A DNA stretch of 64,000 nt from Copromyces sp. CBS 386.78 (GCA_030685235.1 MU839151.1:169417-233416); one strand, 5' to 3'; shown: positions 43,038-55,715, counted from the first letter of the stretch. The notes: generated from the letters alone by a model not told the origin. Numbers and translations: made by a program.

Positions 43038-44534
43038 TCAGTTCCCATCCTCCATCTCTTCATCCTCCTCTTCGTCTTCCTCATCTTCCTGCGCTGCCGC
43101 CCTGAGCTCCATTATCTCCTCGTTGGTATATCCAAATGCCATTAGTACGTTAACAAACACCCTCCCATAGCCATCTCTATATCTCTTGATCAAGTCCTGT
43201 CGCTCTGTTTCCGGCTCCCATTCCCGGCCCCCATTTGGCTCTCCACACGAGAACTCGACAAAGTCCCTCTCGATCTTCTGCGCCAGCGTAGCCTTTAGCA
43301 TGTCCACCAACGGGTCCAGCTCCTCACCAAGAGAGCGATTCATAAGGGCGCGGTCTTGAGGCAAAGCCTTGAACAGCTCCCACTGCTTTGGGGTAGCCAT
43401 CATCGACACCATGTCGTTGAGGAGCCTGCCATCCCAGTGTTCGAACTGGTAATGTAGCAGGTTAGGAGTGAAATTCCCCATGCGGCTCTTCAAAGTCTTG
43501 AAAGAATAACTGTCGGAGTCCCAGTAGGAGTCGCGAGCGATTAAGAAGTCCTGCGGCTCGCCGCCCTTGGCCTGGGTATCATCCTGTTGCTGTTGTCTCT
43601 TTCGCACATGAATGTAATCGTTGTGTAGCCCCTCGCCCGTAGAGTCAATGATGAAGCCATATCCCAACAACAACTCGCTGTTGGTCTTTTTCCCGTAGTT
43701 GTTGAAGACCTGCTCACCTGGTCCATAGTTATTCCGGCAGATCAAGTCGCACGCGCTCGGCTCCGCAGTGAGGTTCCATGTATACTCAGCCTCCATGGAG
43801 TGATTGCCAATATCATACAGCGGTTGCAGGATAGAAAAGTCATCAATCTTTGCTCCCCCCGGCAGCAGCCGTTCGACGTACTCCCTCGCCGACTCCGAGA
43901 GGACCAACGAAGGCCTGAAGCTGCGGCTGGTGAACATGCAGTACGCCCAGTTGTAGAGCATCTGAGTATAAGCGCGGTAATCCGGGAAACCTTCCTGTTT
44001 GAGGATCTTGCGGGCCTGTTTGTACTCTGACTTGACGTTATCCTGGATCTCCTGGATGGCGACGTAGGCATTGGTGCCCCTGAGCAGCTCGATATCGTCC
44101 TCGGTCCAGAAGGGAGGCAGTGTCCACTTGTCGAGCTGGCTGGTGTCGGTCAGGGTGGAGATGTAGGGCGCCCAAAAGGAGGATTTGCCCTTGAGGTATT
44201 GCTGGATCAGGTAGAAGCGGCCGATGACATGTGGCGGGAGGGAGGTCATGAAACGCTCTGGAAATGCGGCTTTTTGAGTGTTGGGAGCCGGTGGCGTCGG
44301 AGACGGCGTAATAGGACCGTCAATGAGAGCATTGAGGTAAGAGAGTGTGATGGAGGTCGGGCAGGTGACGGCCTTGAAGGGCGAGTGTAGCGATTCAGTC
44401 GCCGATGGCTTGATGCGTAGCGAAAACCCCGTCTTTTCGTCCTGGTAAACCTCTAACGAAGGGTGCAATCTTGCTCCGTGATTATGAGCCCAGTCCAAGA
44501 GCGCCTCAAAGCGTTCTTTGTATGGCGACTCCAT
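43038..44534 (-). CDS. SET-domain protein lysine methyltransferase (SETD3/RKM-like, Rubisco-LSMT type)
   Basis: A single 498-residue exon. The N-terminus (LLDWAHNHGARLHPSLEVYQ) is the typical start of the SETD3/RKM/Rubisco-LSMT branch. The helical iSET insert occupies about 100-230. The SET core shows LYDIGNHS (about 240-246, equivalent to the D-x-x-N-H motif) and EQVFNNYGKKTNSELLLGYG (276-295, N-Y-G with the SAM and lysine channel Tyr). A Rubisco-substrate-binding-like helical domain follows, and the C-terminus is an acidic run (EDEEDEEEDEEMEDGN). Family members methylate ribosomal or translation proteins, or actin His in SETD3. The target here is unknown. Confidence 0.9.
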   Translation of the reverse strand: MESPYKERFEALLDWAHNHGARLHPSLEVYQDEKTGFSLRIKPSATESLHSPFKAVTCPTSITLSYLNALIDGPITPSPTPPAPNTQKAAFPERFMTSLPPHVIGRFYLIQQYLKGKSSFWAPYISTLTDTSQLDKWTLPPFWTEDDIELLRGTNAYVAIQEIQDNVKSEYKQARKILKQEGFPDYRAYTQMLYNWAYCMFTSRSFRPSLVLSESAREYVERLLPGGAKIDDFSILQPLYDIGNHSMEAEYTWNLTAEPSACDLICRNNYGPGEQVFNNYGKKTNSELLLGYGFIIDSTGEGLHNDYIHVRKRQQQQDDTQAKGGEPQDFLIARDSYWDSDSYSFKTLKSRMGNFTPNLLHYQFEHWDGRLLNDMVSMMATPKQWELFKALPQDRALMNRSLGEELDPLVDMLKATLAQKIERDFVEFSCGEPNGGREWEPETERQDLIKRYRDGYGRVFVNVLMAFGYTNEEIMELRAAAQEDEEDEEEDEEMEDGN

Positions 44535-47134
44535 CTTTGCAAGTCCTTGCTGCCGGTGTTGATATGACGTGTGATGTGTTGGACAAGTGATTTGAGGTTT
44601 TCACTTTGACAGCATGTCTTGTCACTTCAGCCAGGCAGCATTACCTACAGCTGACAGCATTCATACAGGGCCTTGTCCAGATTAGTCAGCGCATCAACGC
44701 CCTCTATCTCCACTACGTATGGACCGTGCTCCACTGCCCCTCCAGCATTACAGGGCATCAATCACTGTGCACGGCATCAATAGCACTACCTCTAGGGTAC
44801 AGCATTGATCAAAGTTGGATCTGGGGCTTATCACGACAACCAACAGGAGAGAGTCCCTTTGGACCCTCTATCGTTGCATTCTTATATGTATCGCTACTTG
44901 AGAGCCAACATGCTATTCTTAAGGGTATGAGAACCCCAATGGGGGTCTCCAGGGGAGTCTCTATCGAGAAAAACTCGCCGTTGGGAAAGTCGACCGAGAA
45001 ATCCGCAGCATATGTTTTGGCGCCTCTTTGGGAAGATCTTGTCTTCGGTGTAGTGATTTTGGAGCACGAGTGGTGGTTATGAAAAACTGGGTGTTGTCTC
45101 ATCAGGGCCTCCAAGTACCCGCCGCAATATCTGGAATCGAATCCACTTCAGGGCCAGTGGACTGGACACGGGTGCAGAGAACGGCGGCAGGATTCGTACA
45201 CGTTGCCCAAGTGTCACGAATGGCACGGATATTGCTCAAGCCGATCAACAGAGTGTTACTGCCAATCTTCGCAAATGCGGATCCATCTTCCGCTTCCAAT
45301 ACTGTAAACCCGAGAGACGTGAGCCCTTGGGCTCCGACTTTACTGTAAGCAGGGTCAGAGAAAAGTACCACAACTGTACCTGCGCTTGTCCGGCCCCGGA
45401 CGGATCAAAGAGGACATAGGTAATGTCGGAGAAAGCCTCAATCTTGTTGGTATCTTTCGGAAGGCAGGCCTTCGCTGGAGGAATGGTCTGATTGGTGTGG
45501 GCATCTTGAGCGATGGTCGGCGGAATTCCCTTACATGATGCGGATGAGACCCATAGTGATGGATCGGATGGTAGAACCAAGAAAAAGTTAAAGTGAAACA
45601 CCGCTGGTCGGCCAGTTCAGAGTTCAGAGAACTCGAGCCATGGAGAGGTGAATGAGATACCAGGAGATGTCAAGACAGTGAAGAATGATGTGGGATAAAT
45701 TGATATTCACGAACATGTTGGATGTGTGATCGTCTGAGAGTTCTGGTGAGCACACGCAGTGGAGATTGAGGTCCTGTTGTGCCTATCTGCGGAGCTTGAT
45801 GTCGGCGGAGTCTTTCCTCCTGTTGACTCAAAATGGCGCGTCTCTCGGGTCACTACCTGGGGCTGAATGCGCCGTGTTGACATGAAGTAGCGTGGGCGAA
45901 CTTTCCGGGAAACTGTAGACAGGCAGGAGACATACCTTACCTACCTACCCACCTCACCGATTGTCAATCTCGCAAAGAAGAGAAGAAGGACATGGCGTGT
46001 CACGTCGCGAAGGGTACAACCCGGACCAACTCGATGAAACAAGTGGAACTTTGGGTCCCCATTAACCTCGAGGACCGATTGCCCGTTTTCAGTGAAGAAC
46101 ATAAGATTATGAGGGAAGGTCGTGGAAGGCGATCCTCAAAAGATGGGTGAGTGCCCGAGACTATCTCATCCATGATGAGCCGGTTGATACCTACTGCCGA
46201 CCCCGGAAATGTCATCCGGCAATGGCATGGCTCGCCTGGTCGGGCGTCAACTGGAAGTGGTGAGACGCGCAAAGGGAACCGACCAACGCGGTGATTCAAC
46301 ACTCCAGTCACGAAGTGAAAGCGAGATCATGTGATCAAGCACCTTCCTACACTGTACCTTACCATTTCATAACGAGGCCCACTTGCCGTTATCCGCGACC
46401 CACCTGGTCACTTGTTTCAGCGGAGTTGACGCCGCCGTTCTTTCCTCAGTTCCAGAACATTTCAACTGCAACAATGCAATTGTTCATGTTTCCGAGGTAG
46501 CTTCCTGAATCTCAGCTTCAGTCGGAATCCTTATTTCATAAAGTCTATGTCGTCTTTTCTGTCGCCGATTGCGCTCCGTACCTAACTCGAAGCAGCCGAT
46601 ACGGGACCGGGGAACCAGTGGCCACAAGCGGGGCTTATCCGATAAACGACCCGGCCCCACCACTGTTTTTGCAACTTTTAGAACAAACAAATCAACGGCA
46701 AGATATCAAGCCGTCCGCGATATTCCCGGACAAGCGTCGTTGCAAAACGAGCAGATACGACTGACTAGGCAGCGTCCCAGTGGACCGGAAGGACGCGAAG
46801 CCGTCAAATCCGTTGACGACTCACCGCACCTCCTTTCTCCTGAAAAGATTGAGTCAACCCAGTCAGTTGCCCTTGCCAATTGTTGCAAATCGCCGTCGAT
46901 CAACCAATCCGGCCTATGACGTCGGCTAACCTTTCCCCGAACTGCTCCACCGGCGGATGCCACCCTCGAAATGATCCATGTCAACATGGAAGGAGCAACA
47001 AAACATAACTCGAATTAAAAGGGAAGCTTCGTCCCATCCTTACTTTCTTTGATGGAAGGAGTCATCCTGACTGTTTGTGACGGACAACAAAATTTCTGAA
47101 CTCGGTCACGGTTTCCCTCCAACACGGAGTCGCC
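44535..47134. other. Intergenic, 2.6 kb, with a gene remnant
   Basis: It contains an SRR1-like remnant at 45102-45600 (listed separately). The rest shows only short frames. The right end is the MFS promoter. Confidence 0.45.
45102..45600 (-). pseudogene. SRR1-like domain remnant
   Basis: The reading frame 45373-45102 encodes VVLFSDPAYSKVGAQGLTSL, then GFTVLEAEDGSAFAKIGSNT and LLIGLSN. This is the pattern of fungal SRR1-like domains (x-DPAYT-K, LGF, then a D-T-L-hydrophobic strand). Upstream, a second frame (IEAFSDITYVLFDPSGAGQA) ends next to it without a usable intron, and no ATG-led N-terminal half is present. I read it as a broken or partial gene. SRR1 proteins are linked to clock and haem regulation in plants and yeast, but function here is not implied. 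Confidence 0.4.
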
Positions 47135-49079
47135 ATGTCGCCGTCGGACCCGAAACCGGTTGATGCTGCTGCAAATGAGAAGCAGGAACAGATGCATGAA
47201 CCACCACCACAACCACGGGCGGTTTCCGAAAAACAGGACGAACGCCTCGACTCCAACAGGCCTGAGCACTTGGCACATCTCGACGACCCTGAAGATCATT
47301 CGCCCATGTCGCGCAGTCACACCAACAGCGATGATGATTTTGATACCGAAAAGGACAGCGATGAAGAGAACGACGACTATGACGGCCATCGCATCACCAG
47401 CCGAGATATTCGCCTGACCCGCAGTCGCACCAACAGAAGCATCAGACCCGCGACCAAAGAAGGACCAGAGTGCGCCAACACCACTGGCAGACTGGACTTG
47501 GCCAAGACTGTTTCCCGCCGCGACACCGTACTCTCGCGCCTGCGGTCTCGCCCTACCGCCCGTCAGGAGTTCACCCACCCGCTAGCACACACTCCGACTG
47601 GGAAAGATGTCATCGTCGACTTCGATGGTCCCGACGACCCCTACCGGCCCATGAACTGGCCCATGAAGAAGAAGGTCATCACCACGCTGCTTTACGGCTT
47701 GATCACCATGAGTGCCAGCTGGGCTTCCTCCAGTTACTCGGCCGGCACTGCACTGGTGTCGAAAGAGTTCCACGTCGGCCATCAGGTAGCGGTGCTGGGT
47801 ACTTCCCTCTTCTTGGTCGGTTTCGGTATCGGTCCACTTCTGTGGGCGCCCTTGAGTGAAGTTTTTGGAAGGAGAGTGGCCGTCTTCGTGCCCATGTTCC
47901 TTGCCATTTGCTTCAGCTTCGGAAGTGCTACCGCCAAGGACTATCAGACGTTGATGATCACTCGCTTCTTTGGTGCCTTCTTTGCTTCGGCTCCTGTGAC
48001 CAACACCGGTGGTGTGCTGGGGGACTTGTTCTCGCCTGCCGAAAGAGGTATTGCCATGGCCGGATATGCCATGGCAGTTGTTGGTGGCCCAGCTATCGGT
48101 ACGTCCACCTCCCGTTTCTTCTCTTCCAGCCAGTTTGCAGCTAACTCATCATGACTTGAACGCAGGCCCCGTCGTCTCAGCTGCAGTTGCCGTCCAACCC
48201 AGTCTCGGTTGGCGCTGGACTCTGTACCTCACTGGCATCCTACAAGCGTTCGTTCTCGTCCTCGGCATGATATTCATCGACGAGTCCTATCCTCCGCGCC
48301 TGCTCGTCACCAAAGCCCAGCGCCTGCGCGTCGAAACCGGCAACTGGGCGCTCCACGCCAAGTTCGAGGAATGGGACGTCACCTTCTCCGAGCTTGCCCA
48401 AAAGTTCTTGCTCCGCCCGGTGCAGCTCCTCTGCACGCCCATTTGCTTCCTCGTCGCCCTTTATGCCAGTTTCTGCTACGGCATCCTGTACATGCAGCTT
48501 GGCGCAATTCCCATCATCTTTGGCGAGGTCCGCGGATGGAAGCAGCTGGTTGCTACTCTGCCGTTCTTGTGCATCTTCCTCGGCGCCATGATCGGCTGCG
48601 GCGCAAACGTCTACAACCAGTTTCTGTACAACAAGGCGTATCGCGCCGCTGGCAATCGCGCTGTTCCTGAGCGCCGTCTGCCGCCTATGATGGTTGGGTC
48701 CGTCATTTTCTCGGGTGGGCAGTTCATGCTCGGTTGGACTGCGCCGAAGGATATCCACTGGATCGTACCCTGCATCGGTCTGGTTTGCCTAGGATCGGGC
48801 TTCTTCATGGTCTTCCAGGCGGCGCTGAATTACTTGGTCGATACGTTTACGAGATACTCGGCGTCGGCGGTTGCTGCGAATACGTTCCTACGCTCGTGCT
48901 TTGCGTGCGCATTTCCCTTGGTTGTTGGACCCCTGTTCCATAACATTGGTGTTGGCCCGGGATCGTCGATTACCGGCGGGTTTGCGGCTTTGTTGATACC
49001 CGTTCCGTTTGTCTTTTTCGTTTATGGAAAGAGGATTAGGAAGAGATCCAAGTGGTCAAGACCGAGTGTTTACGACTGA
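47135..49079 (+). CDS. MFS multidrug/polyamine exporter, DHA1 (Tpo1/Flu1-like) family
   Basis: Exons 47135-48098 and 48166-49079, one phase-1 intron, 625 residues. Residues 1-160 are a hydrophilic acidic cytoplasmic tail. DPYRPMNWPMKKKVITTLLY is the D-P-x-x-P-x-N-W signature before TM1. GPLLWAPLSEVFGRR is DHA1 motif A between TM2 and TM3. GYAMAVVGGPAIGPVVSAAV holds the motif C region and spans the intron. VQPSLGWRWTLYLTGIL follows. About 12 transmembrane segments can be counted. Family members expel drugs, polyamines or secondary metabolites by proton antiport at the plasma membrane. There is no neighbouring biosynthetic cluster, so the substrate is open. Confidence 0.92.
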
Positions 49080-49800
49080 GAGGTTGATGAATGATGATGA
49101 CGTGATGCTGGGGTCCTGCATTGACAGGGTTATGGCATGTTTGACGATGCATTTTACGGCGTTCCGGGGTCGTCTAGCGGAGATACCAAATGGTATTGGC
49201 GTGGCTGTTGTTGAGTATCAAGATGCTTGCATGTTTAGAACGTAGACTTACCTGTCATAGATAATAGTAATTCTCGATCCTCGAGTTCGACGGTTCCAGA
49301 TAAGGGGTGCTTTCGATTTTCGAACCAACAATGAGTGGTTGTGTCGGGGTTAGGGTCGACATGGAAGCTGTATGCCACCTTGTTCCTGACGGCCCGCTCC
49401 GCTGATAGTGCTGACATCACCGTTGAGGTTGCGCTCAACGCCACGCAGTCTCAGATATATCATTGGAAAATATCTTGACGTTGTTCTGATTTTCTCCTAC
49501 CACGTTGATTGTTGCCCGAGACGTCGGAGAAGTAATATTCGCACCGATTCGGAGAAGTCATATCCGCTCCGATGCGGCCATTGTTAGGCCTCCTAACTCC
49601 GATCCGACGGCTATAAATTGGTCAGGTGCCCGGACCACCTCGCATATCGTTCGATAGCATCATGACAATGCCCGAACAACGTCACACCATCCAACATCAA
49701 CCTCCACCGGAAATCAACACTTCGCTCCCATAATACCACGAAATTAATCTCACCCCAGAACACACTCGGAATACACATTTTCTTGGCCTGAACCACGGCA
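49080..49800. other. Intergenic between MFS and short-chain dehydrogenase genes
   Basis: 721 bp. A near-repeat, TCGGAGAAGTAATATTCGCA and TCGGAGAAGTCATATCCGC (about 49525-49577), lies some 230-280 bp upstream of the dehydrogenase start and could be a regulatory site pair. No gene is seen. Confidence 0.45.
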
Positions 49801-50862
49801 ATGAACTACATACCCTTCCTCTCGGGCGGGAAATCGTTCAACCCCCGCACCGACATTCCGCCCTCCACGATCCATGGCAAAACCATTCTCGTAACCGGCG
49901 GCAATGCCGGCCTGGGTAAGCAATCCATCCTGGAATTCGTCCGCCAGCCCGCCTCCTCTCTCCCCTCGCGCATCTGGCTTTGCTCCCGCTCTCTAGAGCG
50001 CGCGCAATCCGCCATCGACGACATCTCCGCCGCCGTCCAGTCATCCGGCGTCAACCCCGACTTCGACGCCTCCTCCATCATCAAACCTCTCGAACTAGAC
50101 CTCACCTCCTTTGCCTCCATCAAATCCGCCGCCCGCACCGTCCTCGCAGAAAGCGGCCGCCTCGACATCCTCATGCTCAACGCCGGCATCATGGCCACCA
50201 CCACCGGCGTCACGCGCGAAGGCTACGAGATCCAATTCGGCACAAACCATCTCGGCCACGCCCTTCTCACCAAGCTCCTCCTCCCCTTGTTACTCAAAAC
50301 CGCCCGCAGCGCAAAAGGGAACGACCTCCCCCAACCCGCTGACGGCTCCCCTCCCATCACCCCTGAGGTCCGCGTCGTCATTTTGTCTTCTGAAGGCCAC
50401 CGCCTCACTCCCCTTTCTGGTATCAACTTTGATACTTTGAAATCGAACCAATCCTCCATTTTGACTTGGCAACGCTACGGCCAATCCAAGCTCGCCAACA
50501 TTTTATTCGGCAAACAACTCGCTGCCCATTACCCCGATGAACTTAGCGTCGTGTCGCTGCATCCCGGCGCGGTCAACACGCAGCTTTTCCATCCCTTCCG
50601 CGATAGTGGGTGGGTTGGGTGGGCGGCGGCGGGTGTGCTCAAGTTTTTTCTGTCGACGGTGGAGGATGGAGCGAGGAATCAGGTTTGGGCGGCGACGGCG
50701 CCGAGGGAGGAGGTGCAGGCTGACGGAAAGGGGAGGTGTGGGTATTTCTTGCCAGTTGGGAAGAGGGTGGGGGAGAGCGGGTGGGCGAAGGACGAGGAGC
50801 TGGGGAGGAAGTTGTGGGAGTGGACGGAGGGGGAGTTGAAGGGGGAGGAGATTGATGGTTGA
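49801..50862 (+). CDS. Classical short-chain dehydrogenase/reductase (retinol dehydrogenase / WWOX-like)
   Basis: A single 353-residue exon from the ATG at 49801. TILVTGGNAGLGKQSI (about 29-44) is the TGxxxGxG cofactor motif. Then come LELDLTSFASI (Asp for adenine), LMLNAGIM (NAG), a catalytic Ser in VVILSSEGHRL, and YGQSKLANILF (Tyr-x-x-x-Lys). SLHPGAVNTQLF (PG motif) follows. The fold is an NADP(H)-linked oxidoreductase of the RDH/WWOX-like group common in fungi. The C-terminus is charged. The substrate is unknown. There is no membrane anchor and no signal peptide. Confidence 0.9.
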   Translation: MNYIPFLSGGKSFNPRTDIPPSTIHGKTILVTGGNAGLGKQSILEFVRQPASSLPSRIWLCSRSLERAQSAIDDISAAVQSSGVNPDFDASSIIKPLELDLTSFASIKSAARTVLAESGRLDILMLNAGIMATTTGVTREGYEIQFGTNHLGHALLTKLLLPLLLKTARSAKGNDLPQPADGSPPITPEVRVVILSSEGHRLTPLSGINFDTLKSNQSSILTWQRYGQSKLANILFGKQLAAHYPDELSVVSLHPGAVNTQLFHPFRDSGWVGWAAAGVLKFFLSTVEDGARNQVWAATAPREEVQADGKGRCGYFLPVGKRVGESGWAKDEELGRKLWEWTEGELKGEEIDG

Positions 50863-51467
50863 GACTGCCTCTACAATGGACTGAGATGAGAGTCGAGGGT
50901 TGATGGGGTGGAGGTTAGGGAAATTGGGAGATCATGGAAGTGGGAGACCGGAAGGAGCGACTAATGAAGGAGTCAATCACGAATGGGAAGAAATGAATGT
51001 TAGATGGGCCCTTCATGGGTTGGGACTCTCCCGGTTTACGCGACGCGGTTGTGGAGAGCATGCCTTGACTCCGTTCCGGCCTGAAGAGAGCTGAAAGATC
51101 TCTCTTGCGCCTTTGATCTGATGTCTCCAAGGGAGTTCGGTCGACGAGTCAACTTTCTCTTGGTGTTCATCGGCAGCGGAGAGGCAAGGTACTTGGCACA
51201 CTTTTGCTTGTTAGGAAGAACGTTCAAGTAGGAGCGACTTCGTATCGACCCGGTGACTTGTGGAAGTCGTCCCCTGGGGTCTGCACAGCGCGGTCATCGA
51301 CTCTTCCAAATGCGCATTCCTGAACGTCCCATATCCGGTCACGTCATTGGTTCTGCCCTCCGGATCATGATCGGCACCAGCCATGCGACCTCGACGTTAC
51401 ATGGCGCTCGAATCCTCTACGAGCGGGGGCGGGGTGATCGGGGCATCGGGCTCGTTTATGAAGAGCT
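50863..51467. other. Intergenic up to the second copia insertion
   Basis: 605 bp without a supported gene. It ends with GAGCT (51463-51467), the left copy of the copia target duplication. Confidence 0.5.
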
Positions 51468-51647
51468 TGTCAGATTAGAGGGTGGATATCTGGGTTTCTG
51501 GCTATACTCAATCTGGATTAGCCGCCCAGCCCCCTAGATTACTGGTTTTTGGGTCCCTCTGGGATACTCCAGTACCCCCCAGACCTTTTAGGCGAGTTAG
51601 TTATATATATTGATCAATTAATTAATTCTGTATAGTCACATTTGACA
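51468..51647 (+). repeat. 5' LTR of the second copia element
   Basis: 180 bp. The outer (left) half keeps unmutated sequence (TATCTGGGTTTCTGGC), while the inner half has CA-to-TA changes (ATATATATTGATCAATTAAT). Confidence 0.93.
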
Positions 51648-51657
51648 ATTAACAGTC
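51648..51657 (+). promoter_or_regulatory. Primer-binding site, probably half-tRNA-Asn(GUU)
   Basis: ATTAACAGTC directly follows the LTR. Its complement GACTGTTAAT is the anticodon arm of a GTT-anticodon tRNA (loop CTGTTAA plus position 39). It is the same site type and end point as the tRNA-Lys primer site of the first element. The tRNA-Asn gene itself is not in the window. Confidence 0.6.
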
Positions 51658-54600
51658 TAATTTACGTATTTACGATAGAAGCGCTACGATAATCGATATA
51701 AGTAATATTCTTACGAAATTAATAACGTTAGCTATGTCTTTGTTAAAAGAATCCACCAATAAAGCTATTACGGTCGTCTTTAAGACTTAAAGCGATTAGC
51801 CTAGTTAATACGAAGCCTTCAAGCGATTAGTTAAAAGTAATTAAAATTTTGGTAATTAGTTACTCAAGGACGGGCCTATAATTTAGAGGGTCCTACCTCC
51901 TAAGCCGGAAGATTTTTTCTTTATAAAGCCGGCGAAAGATTATATATTAGCAGTAAAGAAAGAATTTATTAAATTCAATAGAGGGATCCAGGTTAAAAAG
52001 GTTGTAATAATTACTACGATAATTATAATAAATACTACTATAGTTTAAACTTAGACCTAGATTTAAATTTAAATTAATGAAGATAGTATTAAGACCGCCG
52101 TTACTATTATTATTACCGCTTAATTCTGGTAAAAATCTAGGGAAGATTCTAACGACGAAGAAGATTTTAAAGAGGAGGATAAATATTATACTGAATAAAA
52201 TATTAAGGAGGATATAGTAATTAATTCCGCTACGGACTTTATTGTAGGAAGAAAGGCTATTTACAATTAGGCTAATAATATATATAATGCCCGCTATAAG
52301 TATTAGAAGGATTTCGACGATATTAATACGAGAGTCCGTAGTTAAATAAATATTTATATTATTAATTACTTCGCCAATATTATTTTCGAATAGGATAAAT
52401 CTACCTATAAATAGCTAAAATAAATTAAGTACTAAATTAATTACTACCTTATTAATTAAATTACTACCGCCCGGCGAAAATATTAGGCTTTTATTAAAGA
52501 GATTGCTAAAAAATAATTTAAGGACTTCGAAAAGTAGGTTTTAGATTAGGAAGTCTTTATCGCTAACGGTAAGAGATTAAATATTAACGAAATTACTTCT
52601 CCTACTTTATAATTTACTAATTTTATTAATATAATCCGCGAATATAAACCTATTTAAATAAATAATATTTAAAAGTTTAATCGTAATTTAGAAAATTCGT
52701 ATTTAAATTATAAAAATATATTTACTACTTTTAGAAGGGTCGGTATATTAGAATATATTATACTATTAGTTAGTAAAAAAGTTGTGGTTCGTAGTATTTA
52801 GGGTATTAATTAATTTAGTTCGAACGAATTTATATTTAAGAAGGAGGACGCTTTTAATTTTAATTATAAAAAGAAGCGGAAGGTATACGTAAAGAAGAAA
52901 TGTAGTGCGGATAAAAATGTGAATAATTCTTTATAGCCGAAAAAGAGAGGGGGATCCGCGCTATTATATAAAATATATAAACAAGGCCTTTATTTAATAA
53001 TATACTACTAATATTTAATATTTAAAATAAGAAATAACTTTATTTAGAAATTTATTAATAAGAATTTTAAAAAGTTTCCTAAAATCCGTAAGGAAATAAA
53101 GAAGGTTAGGAATTAAATACGGGACTACTTTATTATTTTTATATAAATTATTACTTTAAAGATTTAAAGGCGACGAGAAATCGGTATTTATAATTTAGTA
53201 TTTCTTATTAAATAAGGTACTTTTAATGTAAGTAACGGAAGGGATATTTACCTTCTTAAGAATTTAGTAATATTCGATTCTAGGGCTTCCCTTTATATTT
53301 TTAATGAAATTAATCGTTTTTCTTCGTTTCGAGTAATATTCTTAGAAGATTGCGTTTAGGCTAGAGATTTTTAAATATTTATTAAAGGTTTTAGGATTAT
53401 TAATATAGAAATATAGGGAGAGAAGGGAATTCTACGGCTACGGCTAAGGGAAGTCGCCTTCTACTTTAATTTTACTATAAATTTTATATTTTTATACCTA
53501 CTTCGAAAGTAAAGCTTTTATTAGGATTATAAATTACTTAACAATTACCTTTATCGGTTAGACGGGTCGATTTTTTATTTCCTTTAAGAAATCTATTATT
53601 AAACAATTTTCGAATATTTTCCCCTCTCCTTTAACCGTACTACTTTCTTTGTTCGATAAAATTATTTTAACTTTTATATTAATTGTTACGTATATAAAAT
53701 ACCCGCTTAATTCTAATACGAACGGTTCGATTATTATAGTTTACAAGTCTTCAAATACTTTTATAACGTTAAGGGTACTAGATTTAAAGGATTAACGATT
53801 TATTAGTATAATATATATAGTATATTTAAAATTAAATAATAAATTATACGAAAATTACGCGACCGAAGCTTTAAATTAGGAGAACGTTTCGCCGTCGACT
53901 TTTTCGAATATAAATAAGGGAAAGGAGGTTTTAAATATATAATATTCGTTATTTATCGATAGACTAAATTCGTTTAAAATATTTATATAACGATACGTAT
54001 AGTAGAGGCTATTATTAAAAGACTATTTTTAATTATTAATATAATTAATTACCAGTATAACGTTAAAATTAAATACAATAAATATAATAACGAATTTAAT
54101 AACTAGTACGTTAAAGATAAATTAACTATTCGCCTTATTATTTTCGAACCCTTAATATTTAATATTTAAATTTAAAACGGCGGTATTAAATATTTAGGGG
54201 GTATAATTAAAGAAAGGGCGCGCGCTATAATAAATAATTCCCATCTCCCTTATAACCTCTAATTTTAAATCGTTTTAATAATAATCTACTTTACTAATCA
54301 ATTACTTAAGTATTTTTATAATTGGAAGTCTTCCTACGAACGGTTTTATACCTTCGTAACCTACTATAAAGGGGTATAAATTAATCCTTAGAAGCCTAAT
54401 TTCAATTATCTATATATTTATAATTATAAAATCTACGTAATAATAAAAATCGCTTAGAAAAAGGAATAGTAACGAAAAAAACTCTAATTAAAAATATAAA
54501 TCGGCTACTTCGTCGGCTATACTACTTTATCTATTTACTAAATTTAGAACCTATAGGCAAACCGTATTATCTATACCCGTAATATATTATTTAACGAGAG

Positions 54601-55691
54601 TTCAATTTATTTAGGGAACTTTAATGAAATTAAGGAAGGGTTAAGATTAATTAGTAATAAAATTTCTAATTTATTTAATAAAATTGATTATTTACTTTAA
54701 TTATCTACGTAATACTTCGAACCCTTTAATATAATTTAAAATATAAAAAATAACGGTCTTACCTAATTACTACCGTCGCTTTTCGATAACGAATTATAAG
54801 TAAATAGTAATAATATCGTTAACCTTAAACTAATTGAACTTAACGTTTAAAGTAAAATATCCTTCGACTTTATATTTAAATATTCTACCTTTCTAAGTAT
54901 ATTACTAACTGCTCTCTCTATTAGTCTTATTATTAACCTACTAAAGCCTATTTTCTTCCTAATTTTCGAACTATAGAAAGTTACCTTTAACGTTAGGAAA
55001 TTCGTTTAATTAGTAGGCTAAAAATAGGGTAATGTTATTATAAAAGTAGAAATTAATCGTTTAATTATTAAAAGTAGCCGGTTAGACTTTATTAAACGTT
55101 AAGATTTACCCCCGGTCTTAAAAATTTATTATAATTTCGAATATTACAAATTGGGAAATTTCTTTAAATAAGTAGAAGAAATATACTTTAATAGCTATAA
55201 AGAGATAAGGTCGTAAGTAAAGGTCGATAAGGATATCCTTTATACTAAGGGTACCTAAATCCTTAATTATATATGGGTATATATATATAAGTTTGATAAA
55301 TACGGCCGCCTTTAGAAGGTGAAGGCTCGCTTTATAATTAGAAGGGATTAATAGTATTATTATAGGAAAGAAACGTATGCCTCTATATTGGCCGGTCGTT
55401 CTTTTTAATTTATTATTATTTACGCCGCTAAATTTAATTTCGAGTTTATTTAATACGACGCTATAAATGCCTTCGTTAACGTTTATTTTAATAAGGAGAT
55501 TTATATACGTATACTCCTTAATTATTAAAAGTATTATATAGTATTTAAATTATTTAAAGCCCTCTATAATTTGTAATATATTTTTTTATTTTAATAATGA
55601 GAATTCAATAATATTTTTAAGAATATAGGTTTCTAATTATTATTTAAAAACTTATATATCCTTAAACGCGGTAGGGTTTTTAATTTTTTAT

Positions 55692-55715
55692 TATATTAAC
55701 GATATTGTATTTACC
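55692..55715 (+). pseudogene. Degenerate copia reverse transcriptase catalytic box
   Basis: It reads YINDIVFT (from YVDDIV by G-to-A changes), then a stop. About 240 bp upstream, YDAINAFVNVYF corresponds to the copia D-x-x-x-A-F-L-N box. The order and spacing fit Ty1/copia reverse transcriptase on the plus strand. Confidence 0.82.
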
